Positions 54,690-64,000 of a DNA stretch of 64,000 bases are shown in pieces (the stretch's first letter is position 1; each line of letters starts with the position of its first letter). A model generated the notes under the pieces. The model was given only the letters and a program-made list of their open reading frames with translations, was not told the origin of the DNA and did not search any database. Origin of the DNA: Nissolia schottii (lineage: Eukaryota > Streptophyta > Magnoliopsida > Fabales > Fabaceae); NCBI GenBank assembly GCA_003254905.1, contig QANU01046907.1, positions 1 to 64,000 on the forward strand, read 5' to 3'. A program made the translations under genes and the position numbers.

Positions 54690-55725
54690 AGTTATAGACG
54701 GTCACAACAAGAAAGATAGCTAAATGCTGCAAGTTGAGAGTCTAGAATTCTTCTCACTACTGCTGATAAAAGTAGTTCAGTTGCATTAGGAAGAGGGAAG
54801 TTTAGAGGCAAAGGAAGAGCAAATGCAGGAGCAAGAGGCTCAAGTGTTGGCAGAGGCAATGGAAAGAATGTCAACACTGCATATGATCCTGAGATAGTTT
54901 GTCAGCATAGTGGCAAAACTGGACATCCAATTGAGAGATGCTTCAAGAAGTATCCTCATCTTTTGCAACAGTACAGAAAAAGAGTTGCAAGCAACATTAC
55001 TGCTGAAGATGATCATGATGAAATTAGCAGTGTAGTTTCACACCAAAAGGAAGCAGGAGATGGTTCAAACTTTGGCTTTACTCCAGACTAAAGCCAAGCA
55101 TTGTTGGCCTTGTAACAACTCAAGGATTCTAGTCCTCCTCATAGTGTTAACCATGTCCACAAAGCAGTTTAGCCAATCTCAACATCTTCCATCCTCCAAG
55201 ATCCATCAGTTATGCATATCACCCTAGCACTAGCAAGCCACAGACCTAACTCTTGGGGTAATAGATACTAGAGCAATAGACCATGAATGTTATTCACTAC
55301 AAGAGTTTCAAACCTATCATTACATCAAGCCTATATCTGTGAAATTAACTGATAGCACCATAACTATAGCAAAAATTTTAGGCACAGTGGTGTTTTCAAA
55401 TGACGTTTATCTAACAAAAGTTCTCTATATACCTTCCTTTACTTTTATATTGCTTTATGTTACTAGGCTTACCACTACCCCGAAATGCAATTTGATTTTT
55501 ACTGATAAATTTTGTAAGATTCAGGATGTCACTTCATTAAAGATGATTGGTGCAGCTGAATTGAGAGGAGGCTTATATGCAATGACTAATCCTCATGAGC
55601 ACATTACACCAGAAAAGCCAATTCCACACATTCTGTAGACATGCTCTCAGCCAGCCAGCATTTCCAATCTTTGGCATTGTAGATTAGGTCATCCATCTCA
55701 TGAAAAATTGTGTAATCTGAGATAG
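54690..55725 (+). pseudogene. Broken copia gag-protease-preintegrase fragment
   Basis: Reading in several frames: a Gly/Ala-rich Gag end; a zinc knuckle CQHSGKTGHPIERC (near 54902) whose second Cys is Ser; a protease-like VIDTRAIDHEC (near 55260) in which the DTG active-site motif has become DTR; a continuous 99-residue stretch (55339-55638); and a WHCRLGHPSHEK block (near 55675) from the gag-preintegrase domain. Frameshifts and stops between these blocks rule out function. The sequence ends abruptly where gypsy-type sequence starts. Confidence 0.75.
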
Positions 55726-55759
55726 CAAACGTCATTATCTGCGTAGAGACCCGCTTTAT

Positions 55760-56295
55760 TATTTAGAGGGCTTCTAACAAGGCCAAGAGGGCCAGGTAGC
55801 AGGGTGGTTTTACAGACAGTTTCAGTGCGGGCAAGGGCCCGAACTAGCAGGGTCCTCAACAGATAGTTCTAGGATAGGCTACTTTCTTAGAGCCCACTCC
55901 AATGCACCCCTAGCCACTACAGTGCAGAGTAGAGGTAGTCAGTAGTCAGTTGCGTAGACCGTAGGGAGGACACCCTCCACCTTTCTCAGTTGTCTAACCT
56001 GTGGGAAGCATCACTCTAGCCTTTATCGTTTCAGTACTTTAGGATGTTACCAGTGTGGCTAGGAGGGTCACCGAAAGAGAGATTTCCCTAACCTTCGAGC
56101 TGCTTCCAGTCAGGGGTCAGTGCATCCAGGAAACCAGACAACACAGTATCAGATAGGGTGTTTTGATGGGTCCATGGCTCTAGAGGGCAGAGGCCCAAAT
56201 CACAGAGGACAGGGAGGCAAAAACCTTGCTGGCCGAGGCACCAATGGCGTGGGAGTGCCCCGTTTATACGCCTTGACTTGTGGTATAGGCTGAAT
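55760..56295 (+). pseudogene. Ty3/gypsy gag fragment
   Basis: Contains a decayed zinc knuckle CYQCG-EGHRKRDFP near 56048-56095 (last Cys replaced by Phe, one stop inside). A Gly/Gln-rich tail ends in ...PRLYALTCGIG, the Gag to protease linker style of chromovirus-like gypsy elements. Stops in every frame. Confidence 0.6.
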
Positions 56296-58449
56296 GAGAG
56301 TAGCCCCTCTTTTACTCAAACTTACTCGTTAAACTTTTAGTCTTCTCTTTTTATTGCACAACTCTTTAGGAAATTTGGCATACTTTAGAACTTGCTTTTT
56401 GTAATCCAATAGTGGAAATGTTGACTTCCACTCACCTGAAGGTCTCAAGAAGCCCCTTCTCCTTTTTAGTTCTCTTCAATCTGTCTAGTCTGTGAGGGAA
56501 TGGAAGGGCTACAACATAAACAGGCTTTTGATCTTTCTCGGACTCAGTCACTGTCACTGACTTTTGTCAATTCTCAATATCTGTACTCCGAATAGGTCTC
56601 TCCACTGCATCGGGTTCATTTTTTTGCTCCAAATCTCAATGTAATAACACACAAATTTTGATTGGCATAAAAATCATGTTGAATAAAGATTAGTTTCAAA
56701 CCCATAATAAGAAAAACTCAAGAACACGAAGCCGTAACCCAATCCTCTAATCCTTAAAACCAATAAGATTTCATTAAGTATGAAGGAAGGTGGGTTCGCA
56801 AGAATAAAATGGTATGAATGTGTTAAACTCAGCTATTCCCAATTGGTGTCGGCATTATGCCCAAGAGCGAAGTTGGTCCAAAAGGGAAAGAGAATCATAA
56901 ATGACATGATCCCGAGATCTTTGAACCACCCTTCGATTTTTCCTTCATTCATATGCATTAGGTTCAGTTGGTGCCACTTGTAGCAGTAAAACGGCCCAAG
57001 TGGCACATGTCGCATTTCTGCAGTACACATGGAGAATGAAACTTAACAAGTGAGAGATAAATTATTAGGCGAGCAAGACAAACACCTCATTCTCAACACA
57101 CTAATCAAAACAGTCTGTTTTTTTTTAAAATAAAAAATAAAAATATATTTTAATGAAATGTAACTTGTTAAAAGCCTTTTTTTTAAATTAAAATAAAATT
57201 TAAGTTGTTTTTGATAAAATAAATTAAAGCTATTTTTTTAACATCCTTTTAGAAAAGCTAGTTTTTCTAGAGTGATTTTCATGATTACAAAGATACTTTT
57301 TTTTTCCAAATTTTAATAGATTAATTCTAATTATAAGATATTATATAATATAAATAATTATTTTATATTCTTTTCAGTAATTTTACCAAATAAAAATAAC
57401 TTTTGCATGCCATCTAAATAAAATAAATTATTTTTCAATTAGACTATGTAAGCATAAATTGATTCTATAAAACAATCGATTTTATAAAAAATAGTTATAA
57501 TTATTAATATAAATTTATTTTTGCAATTTTTCCAAACACGCGGATACTCATAGCCCAGAATTAAAAAAGGAGTGTATTTCCTCTCTCTCTCTCTCTTTTT
57601 TATTGGAATCCAAAAGACTGCGTGTAATTTATTTACTCCTGAGTACACTTTATTTTGAACCTTACATTATATTGCCTAAATAAGTAGGCTGATAATCGTG
57701 TCGCCACCAATCATCAGTGTCTCTGTGAAAACCACGTATCAAGGTCTCATTTCATCTAATATGCAATTCAATGATAAAGACTTTAAAACAGAGGAAGATC
57801 AAGTTACGCAATGTTCGCGCAACTGAAAACGATATCAATCCCTTCAAAATCATGCAGGAAAGCGACATTTCAATAAAAGAGGGGGTCATGGATAAAAACC
57901 GATTATGTACGAATTTACCTAGCAAGGTTCATTTAAATTAAATCAAAAAATAGTGCCTCTTATTATAAGTTAAAGGGTCATGAACGAAAACAGATTAGAT
58001 ATGATGTAGCTAAACGGTTATGGAAAACGGATTATATATGATGCAACTAGCAAGGCTGGATTTAAAATAAAAAATAAAAAAAATACTGCCTCTCGTAGCC
58101 ATGGTCATACATAATACATGATAATATACAATATGGAAACTGATACGTTCTACCCCCATTACTAGTCATACATCGAATATATTCACCACTTAAAAAAGGA
58201 ATCGAATTCCCTAAGCCTTTTTTTCCTCTTTCACACAAGGGGGCACGGCACCCAAAATAAAAAACCTATAAAAAGAAAAGGGTAGGGTAGGGTGGGGTGG
58301 GGGGTGCTTCTGGATGATTCCCAAGTGATGAAATCACCTTTTTAATACCCATCCTGTCGTGGCAAAATCTCATCCACACATCACAAACCCCACCACAAGG
58401 GTTTTTTTTTCCTTCCTTCTTAGTCCTAGCACTATAATATTATTACCAT
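56296..58449. other. Intergenic; a possible MITE and a G-quadruplex motif
   Basis: AT-rich block at about 57115-57545 ends in ccaaacacgcgg and resembles a fold-back element. A (CT)n run lies at 57580-57598. A G-run cluster is at 58280-58304. The last part is the 3' UTR region of the minus-strand gene. Confidence 0.35.
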
Positions 58450-60555
58450 TTAGACCCTTGAGACTAACCAGAAGGTAAGAACAAGGGATAACATTAAAAA
58501 CATAATGTTAGTAGTGCCTTTGAAATAAACCCGTACTGCATCATTAGGGTCATTGAATCCACCGGTGCCAGTTGAAGATGTTGGACTAATTCCAAACACA
58601 TTGGGACTTCCGGCAGTAGTGCCAGTGCCAGTGCCAGTGCCTGCGCCTGTCCCCGTGGTTGTGCCCGTTCCTGTGCCAGTGCCCATTCCAGTGCCGGTGC
58701 TTGTACCTGGAGTTGAACTTGTAGGAGTGGTTGGAGTTCCAGTGGTTGGTGATGTAACTGGGGTAGAGGTTGTTGGGGTGGTGCCTGTGCCCGTTCCTGC
58801 ATTGCTGCAAGTTGAAGCCAGACAAAACCAGCACATGAAAATGTACCACCTTAAAATAAAACCAGCATATAATCTTCACAAAGTAGTAATTAGGGTAAAG
58901 CTACAATTTACTCCATAACAAAATTGAGTCTGAATGAAAACATCAGGCACACATTAGTCTCGATTAGAGATTAATATGTTAAAATGGAAAGGGATCAATG
59001 TGTGCGCTGATTTTTCTCAGTGCTGAGTGCTGAATACAAAATTTGTTCAACAACCAAAATATAATTTCACTTTGGTAATAATATATTCTTTTGGCAAATA
59101 AAAATTTAGGTTGGTTTGGTTTGGTACTCGCCAAGCCTCCCACGAGCCCTTCCTAGTACTTGTATATTATTCAATAAATTGGTCTAGAAATAAAATATGC
59201 TAAGCGTAAAGCCCCTTTCATTAAATATTGGTATGTGATCACAGATCTAGAATCGAGCATCAAGGAATGCAAGAGGACACAAATAATTGTGAGACATCCC
59301 AGTCATGACAGCTATAATATATTTCTCAAAAAGTGCAATCGGTGCCCATGGCTTGTATGTCACTCTAATTCAGGGTCGGTGGATACATCAACCCCCCCAA
59401 AAAAAATGGCTTTTTGGCTAATGTAGATGCAAAGTATGTTTCTACCTTTTTACCAAAAATAAAGAAAAAAGAAATCACAACATGAGGAATGTCCACCAAT
59501 ATAAACAATTTTCTAAGAGCTATATATACTTTTGCAACCGCTAAAAATCGAAGCCGAATCTAACCAAGGCCTCTTAAGCAACCCCACAAAAGAAAATCAA
59601 GCAATTGACAATCTGACATTAATAGAAAAAGTGCGTTAAAGACCACCCTTTGTGTTTTGTAAATGGAAAATGGATTTAACACATTCCTTGAAATGCAGAG
59701 AATCAGCCCAATTCACAGGACAAATAATGTAAAAACTGCAAGATCTAAAAGTATAACAAAAATAAATAAATAAAAACACATACCCAGGACTTGAGGGGAA
59801 AACACATGTAGATGTTGAAGCTGCAGATCAGAGAAACAAAGACGGAAAAGTAAGAGAGAAGAAAATATTAGTAACTGTGAAATCCCCCAACAATTATGCA
59901 CCAAAAATTGAAGGGTAACTTACTAGGAGCAGTAGGGCTGGTGGTAGCAGCTCCAGAGAAATCACAGCTTCCCTGAACTTGACCCTTTCTCTGGAAATAG
60001 CTATTAACAGCATAGCTGCAGTGATCCTTGACAGTGTTTGGGTTGTAACATGCTCCATTCTGGAGAATAGGGGTGCAGTCAGCACCAGCACCACAAGCAT
60101 AATCTATTGCCTTCTGCAAAGCCCCATCCCCAACACCATCTTTACATACACAGTAAAGAGCACCTTCTGGAACAAACAGGAAAAAAAAATAAAAGAAAAT
60201 ATATACAGTTAGTTCACTCACACACAAAAAAAAAAATCGCATCTTCTTTCTTCAAAGAAAATGAGATGCATAAAATTTGTCCCTAGAATTCTCTCTGTCA
60301 CTGAAGAGAGTAAAAACTCCAAAATCTTTCAACAGATCAGAAATAACAAGTATAAAATATTCTTCAAAAATAAAATTACATTTCACAATCTCAAACTTTT
60401 TTAGCAAAGAATTATAACAGTAAGAGAAAATTGTCATGATGAAATTAAAATACTGAAACTTGAAACTAATTTCACAGCACTAAATCCAAATCCAGAATCT
60501 TACTTGAATGGCCAGTCAGGGCCAGAAAAAGCACAAAGTACAGGAGAAGAGGCAT
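58450..60555 (-). CDS. X8-domain GPI-anchored protein, plasmodesmata callose-binding (PDCB) type, 4 exons
   Basis: Expected to bind callose (1,3-beta-glucan) at the cell wall, as PDCB proteins do at plasmodesmal necks. Exons on the minus strand: 60555-60504, 60166-59924, 59820-59784, 58804-58450; GT-AG introns, matching phases. The protein has 228 residues. It has a short signal peptide (about 1-17, LLLYFVLFLALTG) and an X8 domain (about 19-90) containing ALYCVCKDG, DYACGAGADC, NGACYNPNTV, CSYAVNSYFQ and GSCDFSG; Cys at 23, 25, 42, 48, 57, 67 and 85. A Thr/Gly/Pro/Ser linker (about 112-190) with many TGTG units follows. The C-terminus is hydrophobic (IMFLMLSLVLTFWLV), fitting a GPI-anchor signal. 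There is no glycoside hydrolase domain, so it is not a glucanase. It appears intact. A TATA-like ttatatta lies about 235 bases before the ATG. Confidence 0.9.
58617..58722 (-). repeat. GGCACTGGCAC-type minisatellite coding for the TG-rich linker
   Basis: Short tandem units of ggcac(t/a)/acgggc encode repeated Thr-Gly in the linker of the X8 protein. The plus strand is open too, as a Pro-Val repeat, but that is a by-product. Confidence 0.8.
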
Positions 60556-60856
60556 GACTTAATGAAGAGTGTTCAGCTGGCTAGTAGTAATAGGTGATGC
60601 AAATTGGATGAAGTTGAAGAGGGTATTATTCCGGAAAGGTGAAGAAGGGGAGGCAGCAATTTGAGAGAATGGAGATTTCTGGACAAAGGAGAAAAAGGTA
60701 AGAGAGTGAGGTGGTGGGTGCCTAATGCCTCTGTCTGTCTGGTACGCTTTCCAACACTCTTCTGTGTTTGTTACACTTAGAGAGTGTACTAATATAACCA
60801 TTAATTATCCTTCTCCATTTTTTTAATATAAAAAAACACATATTAGGTGCAAATTT

Positions 60857-61703
60857 AGGGTTATCAAAATAAGTCTGGTCCGTAGGTCCAGCCTGTTAAC
60901 CTGTTTAAATAGATTAGTTTTACATGAAAAATAAATCCATGAAAATTTTTTAAAAAAAATTGATCCGACCCGTTTAGGCCCGACCCGCTAGGTCAGCGGG
61001 CTAGCCCGTGAGCCTGGGAAATATTTTTTTATTTATAAAAAATTAATTTTTTAAAAGTTTTATTTTGGACTCTAAATTTTATTTTGGAGTTTAAGAGTTT
61101 ACTTATAATTGAGCATGTTTAATCATTTATTATGCTTAACTACTTAATTATATTTATATTGTTATACAGCTGAAGTGTTATAATATAGATATTGATAAAT
61201 TTTGCATTTTATTCATTCAACGAGTGCCTACGCCCTACGAGTTAATATATACTTTCAAACCTTGTTTATTATTGATTAATCTAAGAGAAAGAGGTCCAAT
61301 TGTGTTTTTGATCAATAACATAACAGTACTCACATCAATGTTATATGTCGTCATTTAATTAACGAAAGTTGTATTAATTCATGAATCGATTTCAAGTAAC
61401 ATTTGAAAGCATTTGATATCTTTCAAGCAAGATAGTTGAAGGAACAAAAAAGATAATATAATATCGCAATCAACCATTTAAACTATTTCTTTCTAATTAA
61501 TTAATAGACAGACGATAAAAAATAATTAAAAATGATCGCGCATACTTATTCACAACATTGTATTTAAATCATAAAAAATAGACCAAAATTTTAATTTTTT
61601 AAAAAATAAACAGGCTAGTGCGCTAACCCGTTTAGGTCCACAGACCGACCATAAACGAGCCGGATCAATAGCCATAATTTTGGCTCGGCCCTTTGACACC
61701 CCA
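60857..61703 (-). mobile_element. hAT-like non-autonomous element, copy 2 (inverted)
   Basis: 847 bp starting AGGGTTATCAAAATAAG and ending in the complement of TGGGGTGTCAAAGGGCC. It is flanked by GCAAATTT and GCAAATTC (8 bp, one mismatch). The interior matches the 32884-33735 copy in reverse over long stretches, for example around the ttattattgattaatct tract and the ataacattgatgtgagtac tract. No transposase. Confidence 0.82.
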
Positions 61704-61711
61704 GCAAATTC

Positions 61712-64000
61712 ATTGTAAAAAAGAAAAAACCTACTATTCTAGAGGAAAAAAATGGAAATAACGTGTCTCACTTCCCCCCCCCTGTACGCGTGTCCCATAT
61801 TTTTACATTTAATCTATTAAATAGATATATAAATCATAGAATAATGGGTTTTGTTAATCGGTATTGGTTATGTCGTCCAAAGTAATAAATTTAAATTTAT
61901 AATGTATTATTTGTTGATTGAAAACATAGAAATTTTAATTTTTTAATATAAATTTATCATTTTTATTTGCTTAATAAGTATTTTAAAAGCACTTATTAAC
62001 TAAGTTAATAAGAATTAACTTTATGTATTTAGAATTTAATCGTTATGCATTAACCTTTATTCAATCAAAATTTTGTCATGTAACTAAAAATAATTAATTT
62101 GTGTGTTCACTATTTAAATATTATTTATATAAAATGATTTAATTAGATGATAATATAAAAAGCTTTACCAACATTATTAAACTCCTTTATATCATAATTC
62201 TTATTTTTCACTACAAATTTATATCTTTCTTCTTGCATAATTAAGCTGCCTCAAAATATTATAATAGATTTCACTTTTTTTGGAAAGGGTAGATAGGTTT
62301 CATGATGAAATGAGAATGTGAAATAAGAAAAGAAATTTTAAATTTAAAGAGAAAAGAAATCGTGGGAAAAGAGAAAAACAAATTAAATGAAAAAAATTGG
62401 TTTAAAATTAGTTATTTTTAAACTAGTCCTTGGATTTTTACCGAACACAAGTTTTATAAAACTAAGCCCAATCATACATAGTTAACATGATTTTTGGAGT
62501 TTCCAAACACTCATTTTAATTCTCATTATCTATACTACCGAGTTGCAATCACTTCGTGCTTGCAAATTTGAATTTTGTTGATAATAAAAGATAAAATGAG
62601 ATATGGAAATATAAAAAGGAAAGAGTGAGAATGACAATAAGAAGAAATGAAAAGTGGTGATTGAAATAAGAGATGAAGAGTGAGTATTTATTTTTAAAAG
62701 AAAATTTGGAAAATAAAAAATAAAAATTGAATAAGAATAAAAATAAAAGAAAATTTTTAAACACCACAATGATGATTATTATGGAGAATTCCCTTTATTT
62801 GTTTTTTTATGAAGAAAAATTCCATTATTTAATTATTACATAGATTAACTATATTAGCACATAGGAGATTTTTGCTGGAAAGAGAACAAATAATTTAAAT
62901 TCAACTCATATTCGTCTAATGGATTGACGAATTTAATCCATATTTATCTAATAAATTGGCAAATCTTACGTGGCTTTGCCCATGGGCTCGTTTATTATGC
63001 TGTCTGAAACATGTGTATTTTTGTAATATATTTTAAAATAGTGATATTTTGATAATATGTTTCACTAACAAATGACAGGACAATGAAAAACTCTATAACA
63101 GTAGATAATGTATCGTTAACCCTAAAGATATGTATTTTTTATCAGGCTATTTTGTCCATATTTTCAAACGGTCCTAAACTCATGTGGGCACAACTGTTCT
63201 GTGCTTGTGCGGCCTTGTTGTACGGGGGTGTTTGTTTCCTATAAATATTTTCTATAAAGTTTTCTTTTCTCATAACATACAAATTTAATATTTTATATCT
63301 AATTAAGTTAGGTTTTATTAGCTTTATCAAATTAAGTTTGGACCTAGTGTATGGATCTCTTAGGCTGCATTTATTTAGTAAAATAAGACAGAAATACTAA
63401 AATACAGAAACATAAATTGTGTTTATTTATTCAGATATGTACTAAAATTTGTGTTTTAAAACAAAAAATTTTCATATTTTTTATACTTTCATTTTCTTAG
63501 AACATAAGAACTTGATACGGGGACAAAAATACACCAATATTTTTCTTCCCATTTTATCCCTATCATTTTTTATTTCCGCCTTCAGACCAAAAATGAATTC
63601 CACTTTTTATTCCTTAGATAAAATGCGTCAATCACGGTTATGGTGAAATAGCATCTCCCCCATTTTTTCTTAAGCCAAGCCACCAAGCCAACAAGTCAAG
63701 CCATTAACCTAAGCCACCAAATTTTTGACCAAAACTTAAAAAACAAAAAACAAAAGAACCATTAAAAGAAGCCACCACCAAAAATTATCAAATACAAAGT
63801 AGACAATTTTTTTTTTCTTGTAATACAGATCAATTTTTTTAAATTAGAGATGTTTTTTGTCTGTAAAAAAAATAAAATTTCAACCATAAATGAAAATATA
63901 CAGACGAATATCTATATCCATCAAAAAATTTGTTTGTGTTAAATTCCCGCTAAAAATACTATTACAGACAAATTTCTCATAATATTTATTTAGACAAAAT
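61712..64000. other. AT-rich intergenic DNA, no gene recognised
   Basis: Only short frames of low-complexity composition. A purine-rich stretch lies at 62560-62760. No RNA gene or clear transposon end was found. Confidence 0.35.

Noticed and set aside
58553..58918. 121-residue plus-strand Pro-Val repeat frame
   Set aside because: Antisense of the Thr-Gly linker of the X8 protein; the minus strand has the splice sites and domain.

Overview
The window is nuclear DNA of a flowering plant. It holds spliced genes with GT-AG introns, and intergenic space filled with LTR retrotransposons, solo LTRs and MITEs. The genes resemble legume proteins: a cucumisin-type subtilase, a ureide permease and a Sirevirus-type copia element with its typical polypurine tract. 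A papilionoid legume is my best guess. This is inferred from remembered family resemblance, not from a database search. There is one ambiguous base, near 23218.

Four protein genes can be spliced cleanly on paper. (1) A secreted subtilisin-like protease (325-4261, +) has all four active-site residues, but its signal-peptide exon is not visible. (2) A ureide permease (24122-27480, +) has seven coding exons, including a 26-nt microexon and an apparent GC-AG intron. (3) A chloroplast-targeted alpha/beta hydrolase (41774-48089, +) has ten coding exons and an intact Ser-Asp-His triad. (4) An X8-domain, GPI-anchored callose-binding protein of the PDCB type (58450-60555, -) has four exons.

Layout: 0.3-4.3 kb is the subtilase, with a MITE in its longest intron. 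From 5.0 to 18.4 kb is a retroelement nest: a complete two-LTR copia element that keeps only a broken gag (5046-13851, TSD GTGTC), then two LTR-like insertions (13974-15472, TSD ATGGT; 15511-18444, TSD TTAAT/TTAGT). From 18.4 to 23 kb are older LTR debris and one reverse-oriented LTR fragment. The ureide permease lies at 24-27.5 kb. From 28 to 41 kb there is a MITE family with 11-bp target duplications, a Stowaway element, a hAT-like element and older LTRs. The hydrolase lies at 41.7-48.1 kb with MITEs in two introns. From 49.5 to 56.3 kb are a solo LTR, a second copia LTR with its polypurine tract, and broken copia and gypsy pieces. The PDCB-like gene and an inverted second copy of the hAT-like element follow.

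The four genes do not form a functional cluster. The most unusual sequence feature is the four-copy MITE family whose members carry cacaaac-type internal repeats. It occurs in an intron of the subtilase and elsewhere, and its two best-bounded copies are flanked by 11-bp duplications. No cellular system new to biology is evident. The notable items are transposon architecture and splicing oddities.
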